This document shows positions 36,542 through 43,859 of a DNA stretch of 55,708 nucleotides, piece after piece. A model generated the notes under the pieces. The model was not told the origin of the DNA. It did no database searches and saw only the letters and a program-made list of their open reading frames with translations. The translations under genes were made by a program, and so were the position numbers. The stretch is from positions 1 through 55,708 of IMG/VR virus record IMGVR_UViG_3300025101_000005. One strand, written 5' to 3'. Origin of the DNA: a virus. Numbering within the stretch: position 1 is the stretch's first letter; the number at the start of each line of letters is the position of its first letter.

Positions 36542-36993
36542 CATTTAAATTATCAGAGCGAAGCCTCGGCAAGCTTGAAGGCGTGAATGACAGCATGAAA
36601 CTTGTTGTTATGAAAGCCATAACCCTTACAAAAATTGACTTCGGAGTTATTTGTGGTCTGCGAACTCAAGAAGAACAAGAGGAGCTGGTAGCAAAAGGTG
36701 CATCCAAGACGATGAAATCACACCACCTTACTGGCAACGCTGTAGACTTAATGTGTTACATTGGTTCACGAGGTTCCTGGGAATTAAATTTGTATGACGA
36801 CATTGCAGACGCAATGAAACAAGCAGCCCAAGACGAAGGAGTTGGAGTACGTTGGGGTGCTGCGTGGCAAATACCAGATATTCGAGAATGGGATGGGACA
36901 ATGGAAGAAGCTATGAACGCTTACGTAGATTTACGTAGGTCACAAGGCAGACGTCCTTTCATTGACGCTCCACACTTTGAACTCAGCTCATAA
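36538..36993 (+). CDS. Endolysin, M15 D-Ala-D-Ala/L-Ala-D-Glu peptidase type
   Basis: 151 residues. M15-family zinc site: CGLRTQEEQ, then SHHLTGNAVD (His63 and Asp70 as ligands, H-x6-D) and a late PHFEL (His146). This fits the peptidoglycan-cleaving VanY/endolysin group, of usual size. It would cleave the peptide bridge of the murein once the holin opens the membrane. No signal peptide. It is the last gene of the long plus-strand block; no clear terminator is seen in the 34 bases before the convergent minus-strand genes. Confidence 0.88.
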   Translation: MTFKLSERSLGKLEGVNDSMKLVVMKAITLTKIDFGVICGLRTQEEQEELVAKGASKTMKSHHLTGNAVDLMCYIGSRGSWELNLYDDIADAMKQAAQDEGVGVRWGAAWQIPDIREWDGTMEEAMNAYVDLRRSQGRRPFIDAPHFELSS

Positions 36994-37027
36994 CAGGTTT
37001 GTAAATAAACTACTTATTATTATTGTT

Positions 37028-37222
37028 TTAGTCTGCTGGATACTTGATGACCCTTCGGCATTGCTTCTTCTGTACAATGGGGTCTCTCTTTTGTTCAAGT
37101 AAGTTAGCCATAACCAAACAACTTGCATGGCTAGTAAACTCTAGTCTGTGTAGTTTTACTTCCGACGACTCAACGTCTGGAACAATCAGCAACCACAAGC
37201 TGTAAACAATTACTTCCTTCAT
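37028..37222 (-). CDS. Small hypothetical protein with N-terminal hydrophobic helix
   Basis: 64 residues. N-terminal hydrophobic stretch (residues 3-15, EVIVYSLWLLIVP) could be a signal or short membrane anchor. The rest has Cys36 and Cys56 and the SCLVMANLLEQKRDPIVQKKQC pattern seen in small exported phage proteins. Start is ATGA-like overlap with the DUF7768 gene. No function known. It is the last gene of the leftward early operon and converges on the endolysin. Confidence 0.55.
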   Translation of the reverse strand: MKEVIVYSLWLLIVPDVESSEVKLHRLEFTSHASCLVMANLLEQKRDPIVQKKQCRRVIKYPAD

Positions 37223-37539
37223 TTGAAAGACCTGTACTCAACAGTCTTGTTCAAATCTCTAGCTACCTTTATGCCTTGCTTCATCCCTTTCGATATACCT
37301 CTGTCTGTATAGACGACCACATAATCTGCAACATCATACCACTTAAATGCAGCATCTAATCCTATTTGCCTTTCTGACTCTACGTCTTCGTCTAGCACTT
37401 GCGTGTAGAGTAGGTGAGATAAAAAAGGGCTCTCGCCCTTTTTTAATGAATCAAGCATACACTTACGTGCGAACTCTCTATTTTTTTTTCGGTCTGCCTC
37501 GTTTTGCCCTTTGTACGGGCTTTCCACTATTACTTTCAT
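37219..37539 (-). CDS. DUF7768-like protein (deoxyribosyltransferase-like fold)
   Basis: 106 residues. Pattern VIVESPYKG, NREFARKCMLDSLKKGESPFLSHLLYTQVLDE, then ERQIGLDAAFKWYDVADYVVVYTDRGISKGM matches the DUF7768 family of phage proteins, which has a Rossmann-like fold related to nucleoside 2-deoxyribosyltransferases. Catalytic activity is not shown; a role in nucleotide metabolism is inferred. The 5' end overlaps the DUF6378-like gene by 62 bases. Its coding sequence includes a perfect 10-bp hairpin flanked by A and T runs (see 37421-37444). Confidence 0.75.
   Translation of the reverse strand: MKVIVESPYKGQNEADRKKNREFARKCMLDSLKKGESPFLSHLLYTQVLDEDVESERQIGLDAAFKWYDVADYVVVYTDRGISKGMKQGIKVARDLNKTVEYRSFK
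37421..37444. terminator. Terminator-like hairpin inside coding sequence
   Basis: A6-GGGC, loop TCTC, GCCC-T6: a perfect 10-bp stem with a 4-base loop, U-run in both directions. It lies within the DUF7768-like gene, whose Lys-Lys-Gly-Glu-Ser-Pro-Phe codons make it up. It might attenuate leftward transcription, or stop rightward read-through from the endolysin side. Confidence 0.55.
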
Positions 37540-37810
37540 TTGTTATTTCTCCTCCAATAGCTCCATAAGCACACAAGTCCACCCATGAATCTGCATGCTC
37601 TGGTGTTTTTATAAGCCGTGAAATCTTTAAACCCATCATACACATAACAACTTGCTCGGCTGTTATCTCTTTACCAAGAATCACAGACCAAATCTTAGCA
37701 ATGTCCTCATGGTTTTTCTTTGCTGGCCCATACACTTTAGCTCTATCACTATTGATAAGCTGGTCTGCTGTACCCAAAAACGAAGTGCGATTAAATTTTT
37801 TCTTACTCAT
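37478..37810 (-). CDS. DUF6378-like phage protein
   Basis: 110 residues. Pattern LINSDRAKVYGPAKKNHEDIAKIWSVILG, ITAEQVVMCMMGLKISRL, DSWVDLCAYGAI fits the DUF6378 phage family, small helical proteins in early regions with no established activity. The C-terminus is basic (KPVQRAKRGRPKKK), with an AT-hook-like RGRPKKK that could bind DNA. It overlaps both neighbours (8 bases upstream, 62 bases downstream). Confidence 0.72.
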   Translation of the reverse strand: MSKKKFNRTSFLGTADQLINSDRAKVYGPAKKNHEDIAKIWSVILGKEITAEQVVMCMMGLKISRLIKTPEHADSWVDLCAYGAIGGEITNESNSGKPVQRAKRGRPKKK

Positions 37811-38063
37811 TTTTCATTCTCATTTTTATTAGTTGTATCTGTGCCTCAAGCTCTCGCTTCTTGTGGTTAAGTTCCACAGTCTCCTTGCGAAGATGCTTAC
37901 GTTTATCATTGGCTTTTGCAAAGTCATCCTTCTCAAGATTGCTTCTTGAAATGCGCTCTAGTATAGAGTTGATTTCGTTCTCGTTATGCTCGATGTCTTT
38001 CATAACTTCGGAACGTTTCTTGTGTAATGTTACAAATTTATTTTCTAACTCTTCATACTTCAT
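37803..38063 (-). CDS. Small coiled-coil protein
   Basis: 86 residues from ATG 38063; the in-frame upstream ATGs overlap the nuclease gene and are unlikely. The protein is one long charged coiled coil (LENKFVTLHKKRSEVMKDIEHNE..., RKHLRKETVELNHKKRELEAQ). It follows the Cas4/RecB-like nuclease gene with a one-base gap between that gene's stop and this ATG. It may be a partner of that nuclease or a recombination mediator. No family recognised. Confidence 0.62.
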   Translation of the reverse strand: MKYEELENKFVTLHKKRSEVMKDIEHNENEINSILERISRSNLEKDDFAKANDKRKHLRKETVELNHKKRELEAQIQLIKMRMKNE

Positions 38064-38064
38064 G

Positions 38065-38886
38065 TCAGCTTCCCTTCGGCAACGGTTCATAAAGCTCGTA
38101 AAAGTTACACAGTTCTCTGGCACTTCGTTCGTGTTTCTGGCAATACCAGTCACCATCTGACTTGGCGATTGCAAACCTACACGTCGTGCATGATTTAGGA
38201 ACATCAATTTGTCCCCAACACGCACCCCTTTTAAAACACCCTCGGCATCTCCAATCTGTTTCGTCATTGCTAATCTTCCTCGCTTTGTTAAGTAAAACCC
38301 TTTCAATCCGTTCTTTAATAAACATAAACTCAAGGTCATCATAATCCACAATCTCAGAATGGTATTCGCTAGTATTCTTATTGATTGCTATAAAAAAAGA
38401 TGTCGGCATTTGCGACATCCCCATCATCATTTGTAACTGTGAGTAGTATCTTGGATGTGATTTCTTCACACCATCTTTATAAAACTTTTTCCATGAAGCA
38501 TCGTTCATGCTTTTGATTTCAAGAACATGCAAGTCTTCCTTGCTTTCGTCTAGCTGTATGTGTCCATCCATGTGACAGACGACATGACCCCCTAGTTCTT
38601 CGTATGTATGTTGTCTTCCAGTCAGTCCGTCTTTTTCCCAGACTCTGACATCTGCTTTAATTTTTAAATCTCTAACGACTTCGTCTTCAAGAATGTGACC
38701 GAGTCTAAATATTCTTTTTAATCTTGGTGTCGGTGGATTGTTCGGAAACCCACGCAGACTAAATGCTATCTCAGCATCACAAGCAGTACCAATCATAGAC
38801 GCACCGATGTAATCTCTGGCTTTCTCTCTTGGTTCTTTCTCGTAGCCCTCGTCTATTGCTTCTACTACTTTTTTTGCTTCGACCAT
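38065..38886 (-). CDS. PD-(D/E)XK exonuclease, Cas4/RecB-like with C-terminal Cys cluster
   Basis: 273 residues. Nuclease core: GHILEDEV (about 63-70), CHMDGHI (Asp107) and VLEIKSM (Glu123, Lys125), the D...E-x-K of the PD-(D/E)XK fold, followed by the QLQMMMG helix (Q-x3-Y-like motif). A C-terminal cluster near residues 205-265 (CRGC, C-x3-W, CTTC, WYC-x2-H, LC) is Cys-rich and could bind Zn or an Fe-S cluster. It would resect DNA ends for recombination with the Sak4-like and SSB proteins encoded directly upstream. Confidence 0.8.
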   Translation of the reverse strand: MVEAKKVVEAIDEGYEKEPREKARDYIGASMIGTACDAEIAFSLRGFPNNPPTPRLKRIFRLGHILEDEVVRDLKIKADVRVWEKDGLTGRQHTYEELGGHVVCHMDGHIQLDESKEDLHVLEIKSMNDASWKKFYKDGVKKSHPRYYSQLQMMMGMSQMPTSFFIAINKNTSEYHSEIVDYDDLEFMFIKERIERVLLNKARKISNDETDWRCRGCFKRGACWGQIDVPKSCTTCRFAIAKSDGDWYCQKHERSARELCNFYELYEPLPKGS

Positions 38887-38904
38887 ATTAAAACCTGTAT
38901 AAAA

Positions 38905-38939
38905 AAAGAAGGAGTGGGGAGGATTTCCACTCCTTCTTT
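38905..38939 (-). terminator. Intrinsic terminator after SSB gene
   Basis: 13-bp perfect stem (38905-38917 with 38927-38939), 9-base loop, and a run of seven T on the minus strand. It lies between the SSB and the nuclease gene of the leftward operon, so it should reduce expression of the nuclease and the small genes behind it. Confidence 0.85.
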
Positions 38940-38947
38940 GCTAGTGA

Positions 38948-39433
38948 CTAAAACGGAATTTCGTCGTCTAAGTCTTTATTATCTGAGGGAGAATCAGACT
39001 TGTCAGACTTAGCGTCTGCCTTAGTAGGCATAAACGACTTGACCTCTGAACTCTGTCTTTGAACCCCATCGTCACCAGTCCAAGGCTTCCCTAAACCGAC
39101 TCTGATTTTACATTGCAATCCTTTCAGAGACGCAACATCCCCAGGCTTGTCAGGTGTTGAGTGTCCAGCACAGACAAGAAATGATTTCAACTGTCTGAGA
39201 GCAATCTCTTGTGCCTGACTGCTGGTGTGCTTGATGTTCAAGTTTACCCTTATATCACCTTGACCATCGACATCATCGAAGTCAAGAACCAATTTGCGGT
39301 TGTTGGTTGCACCAACTGGTTCAAGGGATGCACTCTTACATTCCACTGTATAAACGCCTTGTTGAAGACGTGTGCTTCCTGACCCTTCTTCAACTGAAGA
39401 CAAGTCAAGATTAGTAAAGTTCCAATCACTCAT
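38948..39433 (-). CDS. ssb: Single-stranded DNA-binding protein, DUF669-like
   Basis: 161 residues; AGGAG upstream of ATG 39433. Beta-rich OB-like body (GVYTVECKSASLEPVGATN, KLVLDFDDVDGQGDIRVNLNI) with an acidic, disordered tail ending LDDEIPF, the typical SSB C-terminal tip that binds partner proteins. Fits the DUF669-type SSB group of phages. It lies between the Sak4-like ATPase and the nuclease, as a recombination/replication SSB should. The gene ends at a strong terminator. Confidence 0.8.
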   Translation of the reverse strand: MSDWNFTNLDLSSVEEGSGSTRLQQGVYTVECKSASLEPVGATNNRKLVLDFDDVDGQGDIRVNLNIKHTSSQAQEIALRQLKSFLVCAGHSTPDKPGDVASLKGLQCKIRVGLGKPWTGDDGVQRQSSEVKSFMPTKADAKSDKSDSPSDNKDLDDEIPF

Positions 39434-39435
39434 AT

Positions 39436-40191
39436 TTATTTCTCCTCGGCAGTAGCCATTCGTGTTAATAATTCAGTGACATCATCCACTTGTTCAAATG
39501 GTTTCAGTACACTTTTTGGGTCTCTGGTCTTGCCATGCCACCCACTCACTTCGTCCGTAACGATATATCTCTTAACCTTTGGTAAACCCTTATCGTTTGT
39601 CTCTGTCCGTCTCACACCACACAAGACGTGGTCAAACAAAGCTGGAACTTGTTTCGCAACAGAAGCTCCTTTTACCATTGGCCAATAATGAGTTACATCA
39701 TTAGCGTCCTTCTCCTCCTTCGCCAAACAGGTAACGTAAACGTGCATAGGCAAGTCACGTATCCACTTCAAAGCACCAATCATAATACGTGCATTGTCGC
39801 CCCATATTTTAAAGTTGTTGCTCTCTCCCTGATTTTCTTGCTCAAGATGCTCCATCAATCTGTCTGACATCTCTGTCAAACTATCAATGGCTATCCACTT
39901 GTAACCTTGCTTGGCAAATTCTTCCGTCTTAATCATCTGCATAATTCCACGGAAACTATACGTTCCACTCTCAGGCTCGTGCTTACCAGCCCAAGAAGTA
40001 AAAGGAACATAGTCTATCTCTACGTCTTCGATTGATTTCAACCCAGCCTCACCAGAAAGAATGAGACCCTTACCGTATCTAGCTTGGTAATATCTACACT
40101 GAAATGTTTTACCAAACCCATGATGCGCATAAAGAAGAACCTTCGTAGGCCCATCTTGCATAATGTCTTTTGTGCTAAACGTTTTGAACAT
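39436..40191 (-). CDS. Sak4-like RecA-fold ATPase/annealase
   Basis: 251 residues. Walker A HHGFGKT (residues 23-29), then EAGLKSIEDVEIDYVPFTSW, and Walker B KWIAIDSLTEMSD (about 97-109). It closes with motifs common to the Sak4 (AAA_24) group of phage single-strand annealing proteins: a RecA-core ATPase without the DNA-binding domains of RecA. It would pair single strands in phage recombination with the SSB gene that follows by two bases. Confidence 0.8.
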   Translation of the reverse strand: MFKTFSTKDIMQDGPTKVLLYAHHGFGKTFQCRYYQARYGKGLILSGEAGLKSIEDVEIDYVPFTSWAGKHEPESGTYSFRGIMQMIKTEEFAKQGYKWIAIDSLTEMSDRLMEHLEQENQGESNNFKIWGDNARIMIGALKWIRDLPMHVYVTCLAKEEKDANDVTHYWPMVKGASVAKQVPALFDHVLCGVRRTETNDKGLPKVKRYIVTDEVSGWHGKTRDPKSVLKPFEQVDDVTELLTRMATAEEK

Positions 40192-40609
40192 TTTTAACTA
40201 CCCTCACTTTCGGTTTGTCTAAATTGCGTGTTAAGCAATATCTGATTTCATTTTGAGTTTCCAAAGGCATCTTTGTGTACTGCCTTTTATCTATGCTAAG
40301 ATTACGCCTTACATAATTTGGAAGAGGTTTCTCTTCAAAATGTTTTTCAAGCGCATCCTTATCCCAAGACCATCTTTCAGTACGAGAAACAGTGACCTCA
40401 TACAATCCTAAGTCTTTGGATTGTGAGCCTGACTCCTCTGGAAATAATCTTGAAATGTCTCCCTCTAGCACAGATATTTGCTCATCGAGGGTCTGCCGTT
40501 CTTGGCTTAGTTTATACAGCTTGGAAGACATTTCCTCCAATCGCTGTGTCGTTTTAGATGCGACATCATCTTTGCGTGTTTTGTCAAACACGTCCCAACT
40601 ATCAGTCAT
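40175..40609 (-). CDS. Early operon coiled-coil protein
   Basis: 144 residues; AAGGAGG directly upstream of ATG 40609. Residues about 20-60 form a charged coiled coil (RLEEMSSKLYKLSQERQ), followed by a compact basic domain (LYEVTVSRTERWSWDKDALEKHF, YTKMPLETQNEIRYCL). First gene of the leftward operon, so expressed early. The overall layout recalls small recombination or host-nuclease-inhibitor proteins such as Gam, but no clear motif supports that. Overlaps the Sak4-like gene by 17 bases. Confidence 0.6.
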   Translation of the reverse strand: MTDSWDVFDKTRKDDVASKTTQRLEEMSSKLYKLSQERQTLDEQISVLEGDISRLFPEESGSQSKDLGLYEVTVSRTERWSWDKDALEKHFEEKPLPNYVRRNLSIDKRQYTKMPLETQNEIRYCLTRNLDKPKVRVVKNVQNV

Positions 40610-40630
40610 AAGACCTCCTTATTTTAATGT

Positions 40631-40659
40631 GTCATCAGCAAATTTTTATGAATGATGAC
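40631..40659. promoter_or_regulatory. Inverted repeat, candidate operator
   Basis: GTCATCA at 40631-40637 and TGATGAC at 40653-40659, a 7-bp inverted repeat with a 15-base spacer, placed in the leader of the leftward operon and just before the -35 of the rightward promoter. The HTH protein encoded at 40721 is the obvious candidate to bind it. Confidence 0.45.
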
Positions 40660-40687
40660 TTGATTAATAATATAGGTGTAGTATAAA
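40660..40687 (+). promoter_or_regulatory. Rightward promoter for HTH and PrimPol genes
   Basis: TTGATT at 40660-40665, 16 bases, TATAAA at 40682-40687. Start expected near 40694; AAAGGAG precedes the ATG at 40721. Its -10 overlaps that of the leftward promoter. Confidence 0.55.
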
Positions 40688-40708
40688 TTATACATTAATG
40701 CAAGTCAA
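40680..40708 (-). promoter_or_regulatory. Leftward early promoter
   Basis: On the minus strand TTGACT (40708-40703), 17 bases, TATACT (40685-40680): five of six matches to each sigma70 box at ideal spacing. Drives the recombination operon from 40609 down. The palindrome GTATAAATTATAC (40681-40693) lies over both -10 regions and is a likely operator. Confidence 0.65.
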
Positions 40709-40720
40709 AAGGAGAACAAA

Positions 40721-40948
40721 ATGCGACTTAACATCGAGAAGCTCATCACCGATTTGGGTGGGGCGTCTTCGGTGGCTAAGATAACTGGCGTGGTTCGTAC
40801 TGCCCCATACGGCTGGATGAAGAGACGCTATATAAGTAGCCAAGTTCTTGAGAAAATAAAGGAGCATGCTCCAGAAATTGACTTTAACAATTACTTTGAG
40901 GAAGACGAACATGAACGAAAAACTGGCAGCAGCGCTGGATTATCTTGA
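40721..40948 (+). CDS. Small Cro-like HTH regulator
   Basis: 75 residues; AAAGGAG upstream of ATG. Helices at about residues 4-11, 15-21 and 25-32 (EKLITDLGG, SSVAKITGV, TAPYGWMKRRYISSQ) give a lambda-Cro/YdaS-like helix-turn-helix, where positions 15-35 are turn and recognition helix. The C-terminus overlaps the PrimPol gene by 38 bases. It stands at the divergent promoter pair with two palindromes and probably controls both directions. No CI-like second repressor was found, so lysogeny control is unclear. Confidence 0.72.
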   Translation: MRLNIEKLITDLGGASSVAKITGVVRTAPYGWMKRRYISSQVLEKIKEHAPEIDFNNYFEEDEHERKTGSSAGLS

Positions 40949-42812
40949 GAGAGGTTGGTCTGTAATACCAATCAAACCAGACGCTAAAAGACCCGCTATT
41001 AAGTGGAGACAATATCAAGATAAGCCACCTACGGAGAAAGAAGTAGACCAATGGTGGACACAATGGCCTGACTATGACATTGCAATCATAACAGGCGAGG
41101 TAAGTGGAATTGTTGTTGTCGATTGTGACAATGAAGAAGCTTACGAACAGGCAATAAACACAGGCATGCGCTCGGCTTTTACAGTCAAGACGAAAAGAGG
41201 AGTGCATTTATATTTCGAGCATCCCAAAGATGGAGTTCGTCGTGGGCCTCGTGCTGGCGTAAACAGCACGGGCTCCGACTGGCCTCGTATAAATGGGTTG
41301 GATTTTAGAGGCGACGGCTCTTATGCGTTGCTACCTCCAAGTAAAAACTATAGTTGGGAGATAGGTATAGGCTTAGACTGGGATGACATTCCAACTTGGA
41401 AGGATTGGAAACCAGTCTTACCATCTATGGATGGCAAAGACTTTGAGTTCTCACAGCTAGACTTGTCTTCCGTAATGCCATTAGACCCAGACGAGTTTAT
41501 ATCGGAGTGGGATAGGACTGCCAAATATGTCCGTGATTCTTTTCCAAACTCACTGAAGATTCCATCTGGTCTTGGCAACGGACGCAACGAACGTGTGATG
41601 CGTTACATATCTGAATCCATACTTGAAGGGTTCTGGGGTCACGACTTACGTCTTCGTGGCTTTGCGTTTATGAATGAGTTTTTTGAAGCGCCCTTAACAG
41701 AACGTGAGTTTGAGGCAACGGTTCTGTCTATGGAACAATCAGAACGACGTAATCATCCTGACAGATTTGATGAGAAGGGTGACTATATATATAAGCCATA
41801 CATAAATGCTAACCAACCAGTCGAAGCTAGGACACGCAGACTTATACAAATGAAAGATGCAGACCAGCTGTTACAAGAAGCTGATGCAAAGACGTATCTG
41901 ATAGAACCTTGGCTTCCAAGTAATACGATTGTGCAAGTGTTTGGATACAGTGGTCACGGGAAGTCGTTGTTTGTACAACATGCAATGGGTGCTTTGTCTG
42001 CTGGCAACAAATACTTTGGCCCTTTTGAGATAGGTAAACCAGCACGTGTATTGTATATGGACTTCGAGATGGGCATGGCTACCATCGCAAGACGATTGAT
42101 TGACTTGAAATCAATACATTCTGACACGGCTGACAGACTCAATATCTGGACTCCGTTTATTGATAAGAAAGAAATTAATCTGCACAACAGAGATGGTTTA
42201 CAGGAACTGCAAGGTTGGATTGAGTTCTCCGACCCAGACGTTGTTGTCATAGATACACTACGAACAGCTTACCCAGGGCTACAGGAGAACAGCTCAGACG
42301 AATGGTCAAAGGTAAACCAGCTCGCAGTGAAGCTCAGAAACTCTGGCTTGTCTGTAATACTTATACATCACAGTAACAAACCAAGTGACAGTGGCATTGG
42401 AAGAGAAGCTGGCTCAACGAATCAGCTTACTACTTTAGAAACACAAATACGTGTAGCACAAGTATTCCAAGACGAAGATACAGCGAAACAAAATGCTGCG
42501 TTGTATGATGGCAACTATGACCAACCTGTCTGGCCCTTGCTGCAAGGAAGTTTGCCTGAGAACTTTCGTCTGTATATGGTGATGGAAGTTCGATACGGAA
42601 AAGTTCGTGAGTGGACAGACCTACACGATAGAGTTCAGTGGCTAGGGTTTTCTGCAAACGATATTACTGGCGAGAAGCGTATCGTCGCTAGCAAATCTAC
42701 AAAACAAAAAGCAAAAGAGATGGCTCTGAATGGATTAGACGCCGAGCATATAGCCGAAAAGCTTGGCAAGCCTCTTACTTTGGTTCGTCTTTGGTTGGAG
42801 TTATCGAAGTAA
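40911..42812 (+). CDS. PrimPol-RepA-like primase-helicase
   Basis: 633 residues from ATG 40911 (GAGGA upstream); the earlier in-frame ATG at 40866 lies within the HTH gene. N-terminal primase-polymerase domain: GWSVIPIKPDAKRP, acidic VVVDCDNE (Asp71, Asp73) and GVHLYFEH (His99), the archaeo-eukaryotic PrimPol residues. A second part is a RecA-type RepA ATPase with Walker A GYSGHGKS (about 345-352) and Walker B VVVIDTLRTA (about 441-450). A C-terminal HTH (about 605-633, LDAEHIAEKLGKPLTLVRLWL) may bind the origin. It should prime and unwind DNA; with no DNA polymerase gene present, host polymerase is needed. Confidence 0.85.
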   Translation: MNEKLAAALDYLERGWSVIPIKPDAKRPAIKWRQYQDKPPTEKEVDQWWTQWPDYDIAIITGEVSGIVVVDCDNEEAYEQAINTGMRSAFTVKTKRGVHLYFEHPKDGVRRGPRAGVNSTGSDWPRINGLDFRGDGSYALLPPSKNYSWEIGIGLDWDDIPTWKDWKPVLPSMDGKDFEFSQLDLSSVMPLDPDEFISEWDRTAKYVRDSFPNSLKIPSGLGNGRNERVMRYISESILEGFWGHDLRLRGFAFMNEFFEAPLTEREFEATVLSMEQSERRNHPDRFDEKGDYIYKPYINANQPVEARTRRLIQMKDADQLLQEADAKTYLIEPWLPSNTIVQVFGYSGHGKSLFVQHAMGALSAGNKYFGPFEIGKPARVLYMDFEMGMATIARRLIDLKSIHSDTADRLNIWTPFIDKKEINLHNRDGLQELQGWIEFSDPDVVVIDTLRTAYPGLQENSSDEWSKVNQLAVKLRNSGLSVILIHHSNKPSDSGIGREAGSTNQLTTLETQIRVAQVFQDEDTAKQNAALYDGNYDQPVWPLLQGSLPENFRLYMVMEVRYGKVREWTDLHDRVQWLGFSANDITGEKRIVASKSTKQKAKEMALNGLDAEHIAEKLGKPLTLVRLWLELSK

Positions 42813-42978
42813 CTTTTGCATCAGGGAAGTGCTTTCTAATTTCGTCAACTATCTTGGCGACTTCTGGATTGCGCTTCCTATTTTCTTCACGCTGTTTCTC
42901 AATCTCTAGGTCACGATTGTGTTTCCAAGAGTTATATTTATGTTCAATTTCTTTTTGTCTTAGGTTTAATTTTTTCAT
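42775..42978 (-). CDS. Small charged helical protein
   Basis: 67 residues, minus strand, overlapping the end of the PrimPol gene by 38 bases tail to tail. Highly charged helix (EIEHKYNSWKHNRDLEIEKQREENRKRNPEVAKIV) and a short C-terminal strand (DAKVTSITPT). No Shine-Dalgarno is seen before the ATG, and the upstream region holds one arm of a 13-bp inverted repeat. The codon pattern looks coding, but expression is uncertain. Confidence 0.45.
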   Translation of the reverse strand: MKKLNLRQKEIEHKYNSWKHNRDLEIEKQREENRKRNPEVAKIVDEIRKHFPDAKVTSITPTKDEPK

Positions 42979-42988
42979 GTATTAAGGA

Positions 42989-43094
42989 TGATACAACGAC
43001 TTTCACTTCGCTAATAACGCCTTAAGTCAAAAGGCGGGGTTTACAACCCCGTCTTTTAAAGACTAAACGTTTAGTCGTTGTATCACTTTTGACT
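42989..43094. repeat. Nested inverted repeats, candidate origin or regulatory hub
   Basis: Outer arms TGATACAACGACT (42989-43001) and its complement (43073-43085). A second pair, AGTCAAAAG (43025-43033) with CTTTTGACT (43086-43094), interlocks with it. The 14-base palindrome ACTAAACGTTTAGT lies at 43062-43075, and a terminator hairpin stands in the middle. It lies between the primase-helicase and the next operon. Reading outward, AGTCGTTGTATC faces both flanking genes. Confidence 0.6.
43031..43057 (+). terminator. Intrinsic terminator after PrimPol
   Basis: Stem of 11 bp with one G-T wobble (AAGGCGGGGTT against AACCCCGTCTT), loop TAC, then TTTT. It terminates rightward transcription from the HTH-PrimPol operon before the promoter for 43186. 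Confidence 0.75.
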
Positions 43095-43133
43095 GGATAA
43101 ATCAACACCTAGAAAAAAATTTCTTGTAAATAT

Positions 43134-43161
43134 TTGTTATTAGTATTAAATGTTATACTAT
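43134..43161 (+). promoter_or_regulatory. Extended -10 promoter for 43186 operon
   Basis: TGTTATACT at 43151-43159 gives an extended -10 (TG-n-TATACT). TTGTTA at 43134-43139 is a weak -35 at only 14 bases spacing (16 if TACTAT is used). AAGGAG precedes the ATG at 43186. Confidence 0.45.
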
Positions 43162-43185
43162 ACATGGAAAAAGGAGCAGTGATAT

Positions 43186-43479
43186 ATGCCAAGAAACATT
43201 CGAGTCTCGGACTCGAACTTATCTTGGCTTCGTCAAAACCATAGAATTAAAACTTACTCTGACATGGCACAACACCTTAATTGTTGTGTCGATACCTTGA
43301 AAAGAATACTTGTAAGAGAAGGCTTGCAAGAGTTCGATGGGGCCAAGTATCAGGTTCGCCGTGACTTCCAAGGAAAAACGTGGGCTAGGCCGTGCATGAA
43401 ATGTAAAGATACGACAGAGCGACCAAAGAATTGGTTTTTTTGTAAGTCTTGTCGTAAAGATTTGGGGTACGAGGATTGA
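43186..43479 (+). CDS. HTH plus zinc-finger protein
   Basis: 97 residues. An N-terminal helix-turn-helix of resolvase/MerR-like type (residues about 20-48, YSDMAQHLNCCVDTLKRILVREG) precedes a zinc finger, C70-x2-C73 and C86-x2-C89. The pairing of a DNA-binding helix with a Cys4 ribbon, in front of the resolvase-like gene and the small-protein cluster, makes it a candidate regulator, for example of the GGACGAC promoters. That link is speculation. The stop TGA overlaps the TTG start of the next gene. Confidence 0.68.
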   Translation: MPRNIRVSDSNLSWLRQNHRIKTYSDMAQHLNCCVDTLKRILVREGLQEFDGAKYQVRRDFQGKTWARPCMKCKDTTERPKNWFFCKSCRKDLGYED

Positions 43480-43859
43480 GTAAGCAAAAGAAAAAAGGCG
43501 ACGACTACGAAAGAGAGTTAGCCAAATACATTAATCAAGAAACAGGACTGAAGACAGCGCACAGAGCCCCATTATCTGGTGGTGGTTACGTGGATATGTC
43601 GGGTGGTGCAGATATTCTTGGTGTCCCAGGGATATTCATAGAAGCTAAACGTGTTGAACGTCTGAACTTCCATGACGCCCTGAGACAAGCCGAACGTAAC
43701 ATAGGAAAAACAAATGCACCAGAGGTTCCTATCGTAATTAATAGAAAAAATAGAATGAGAACAGGCGAAAGCCTTTGTCTTATAAGGCTAGACGACTTCT
43801 TAAAATTTTATTGTAGTTACCTGAGAGAAACAGGTTCAGTTAAATTTAACAACAGATAG
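43476..43859 (+). CDS. Holliday-junction resolvase-like PD-(D/E)XK nuclease
   Basis: 127 residues from TTG 43476 (overlapping the TGA before). KGDDYERELAKYIN gives the first acidic helix; GGADILGVPGIFIEAKR has the Asp and the E-x-K of the catalytic triad. This is the compact layout of archaeal Hjc-like and phage resolvases, which would cut four-way junctions formed during replication and recombination before packaging. RVERLNFHDALRQAERN forms the following helix. The stop is TAG, starting a GGACGAC element. Confidence 0.75.
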   Translation: MSKQKKKGDDYERELAKYINQETGLKTAHRAPLSGGGYVDMSGGADILGVPGIFIEAKRVERLNFHDALRQAERNIGKTNAPEVPIVINRKNRMRTGESLCLIRLDDFLKFYCSYLRETGSVKFNNR

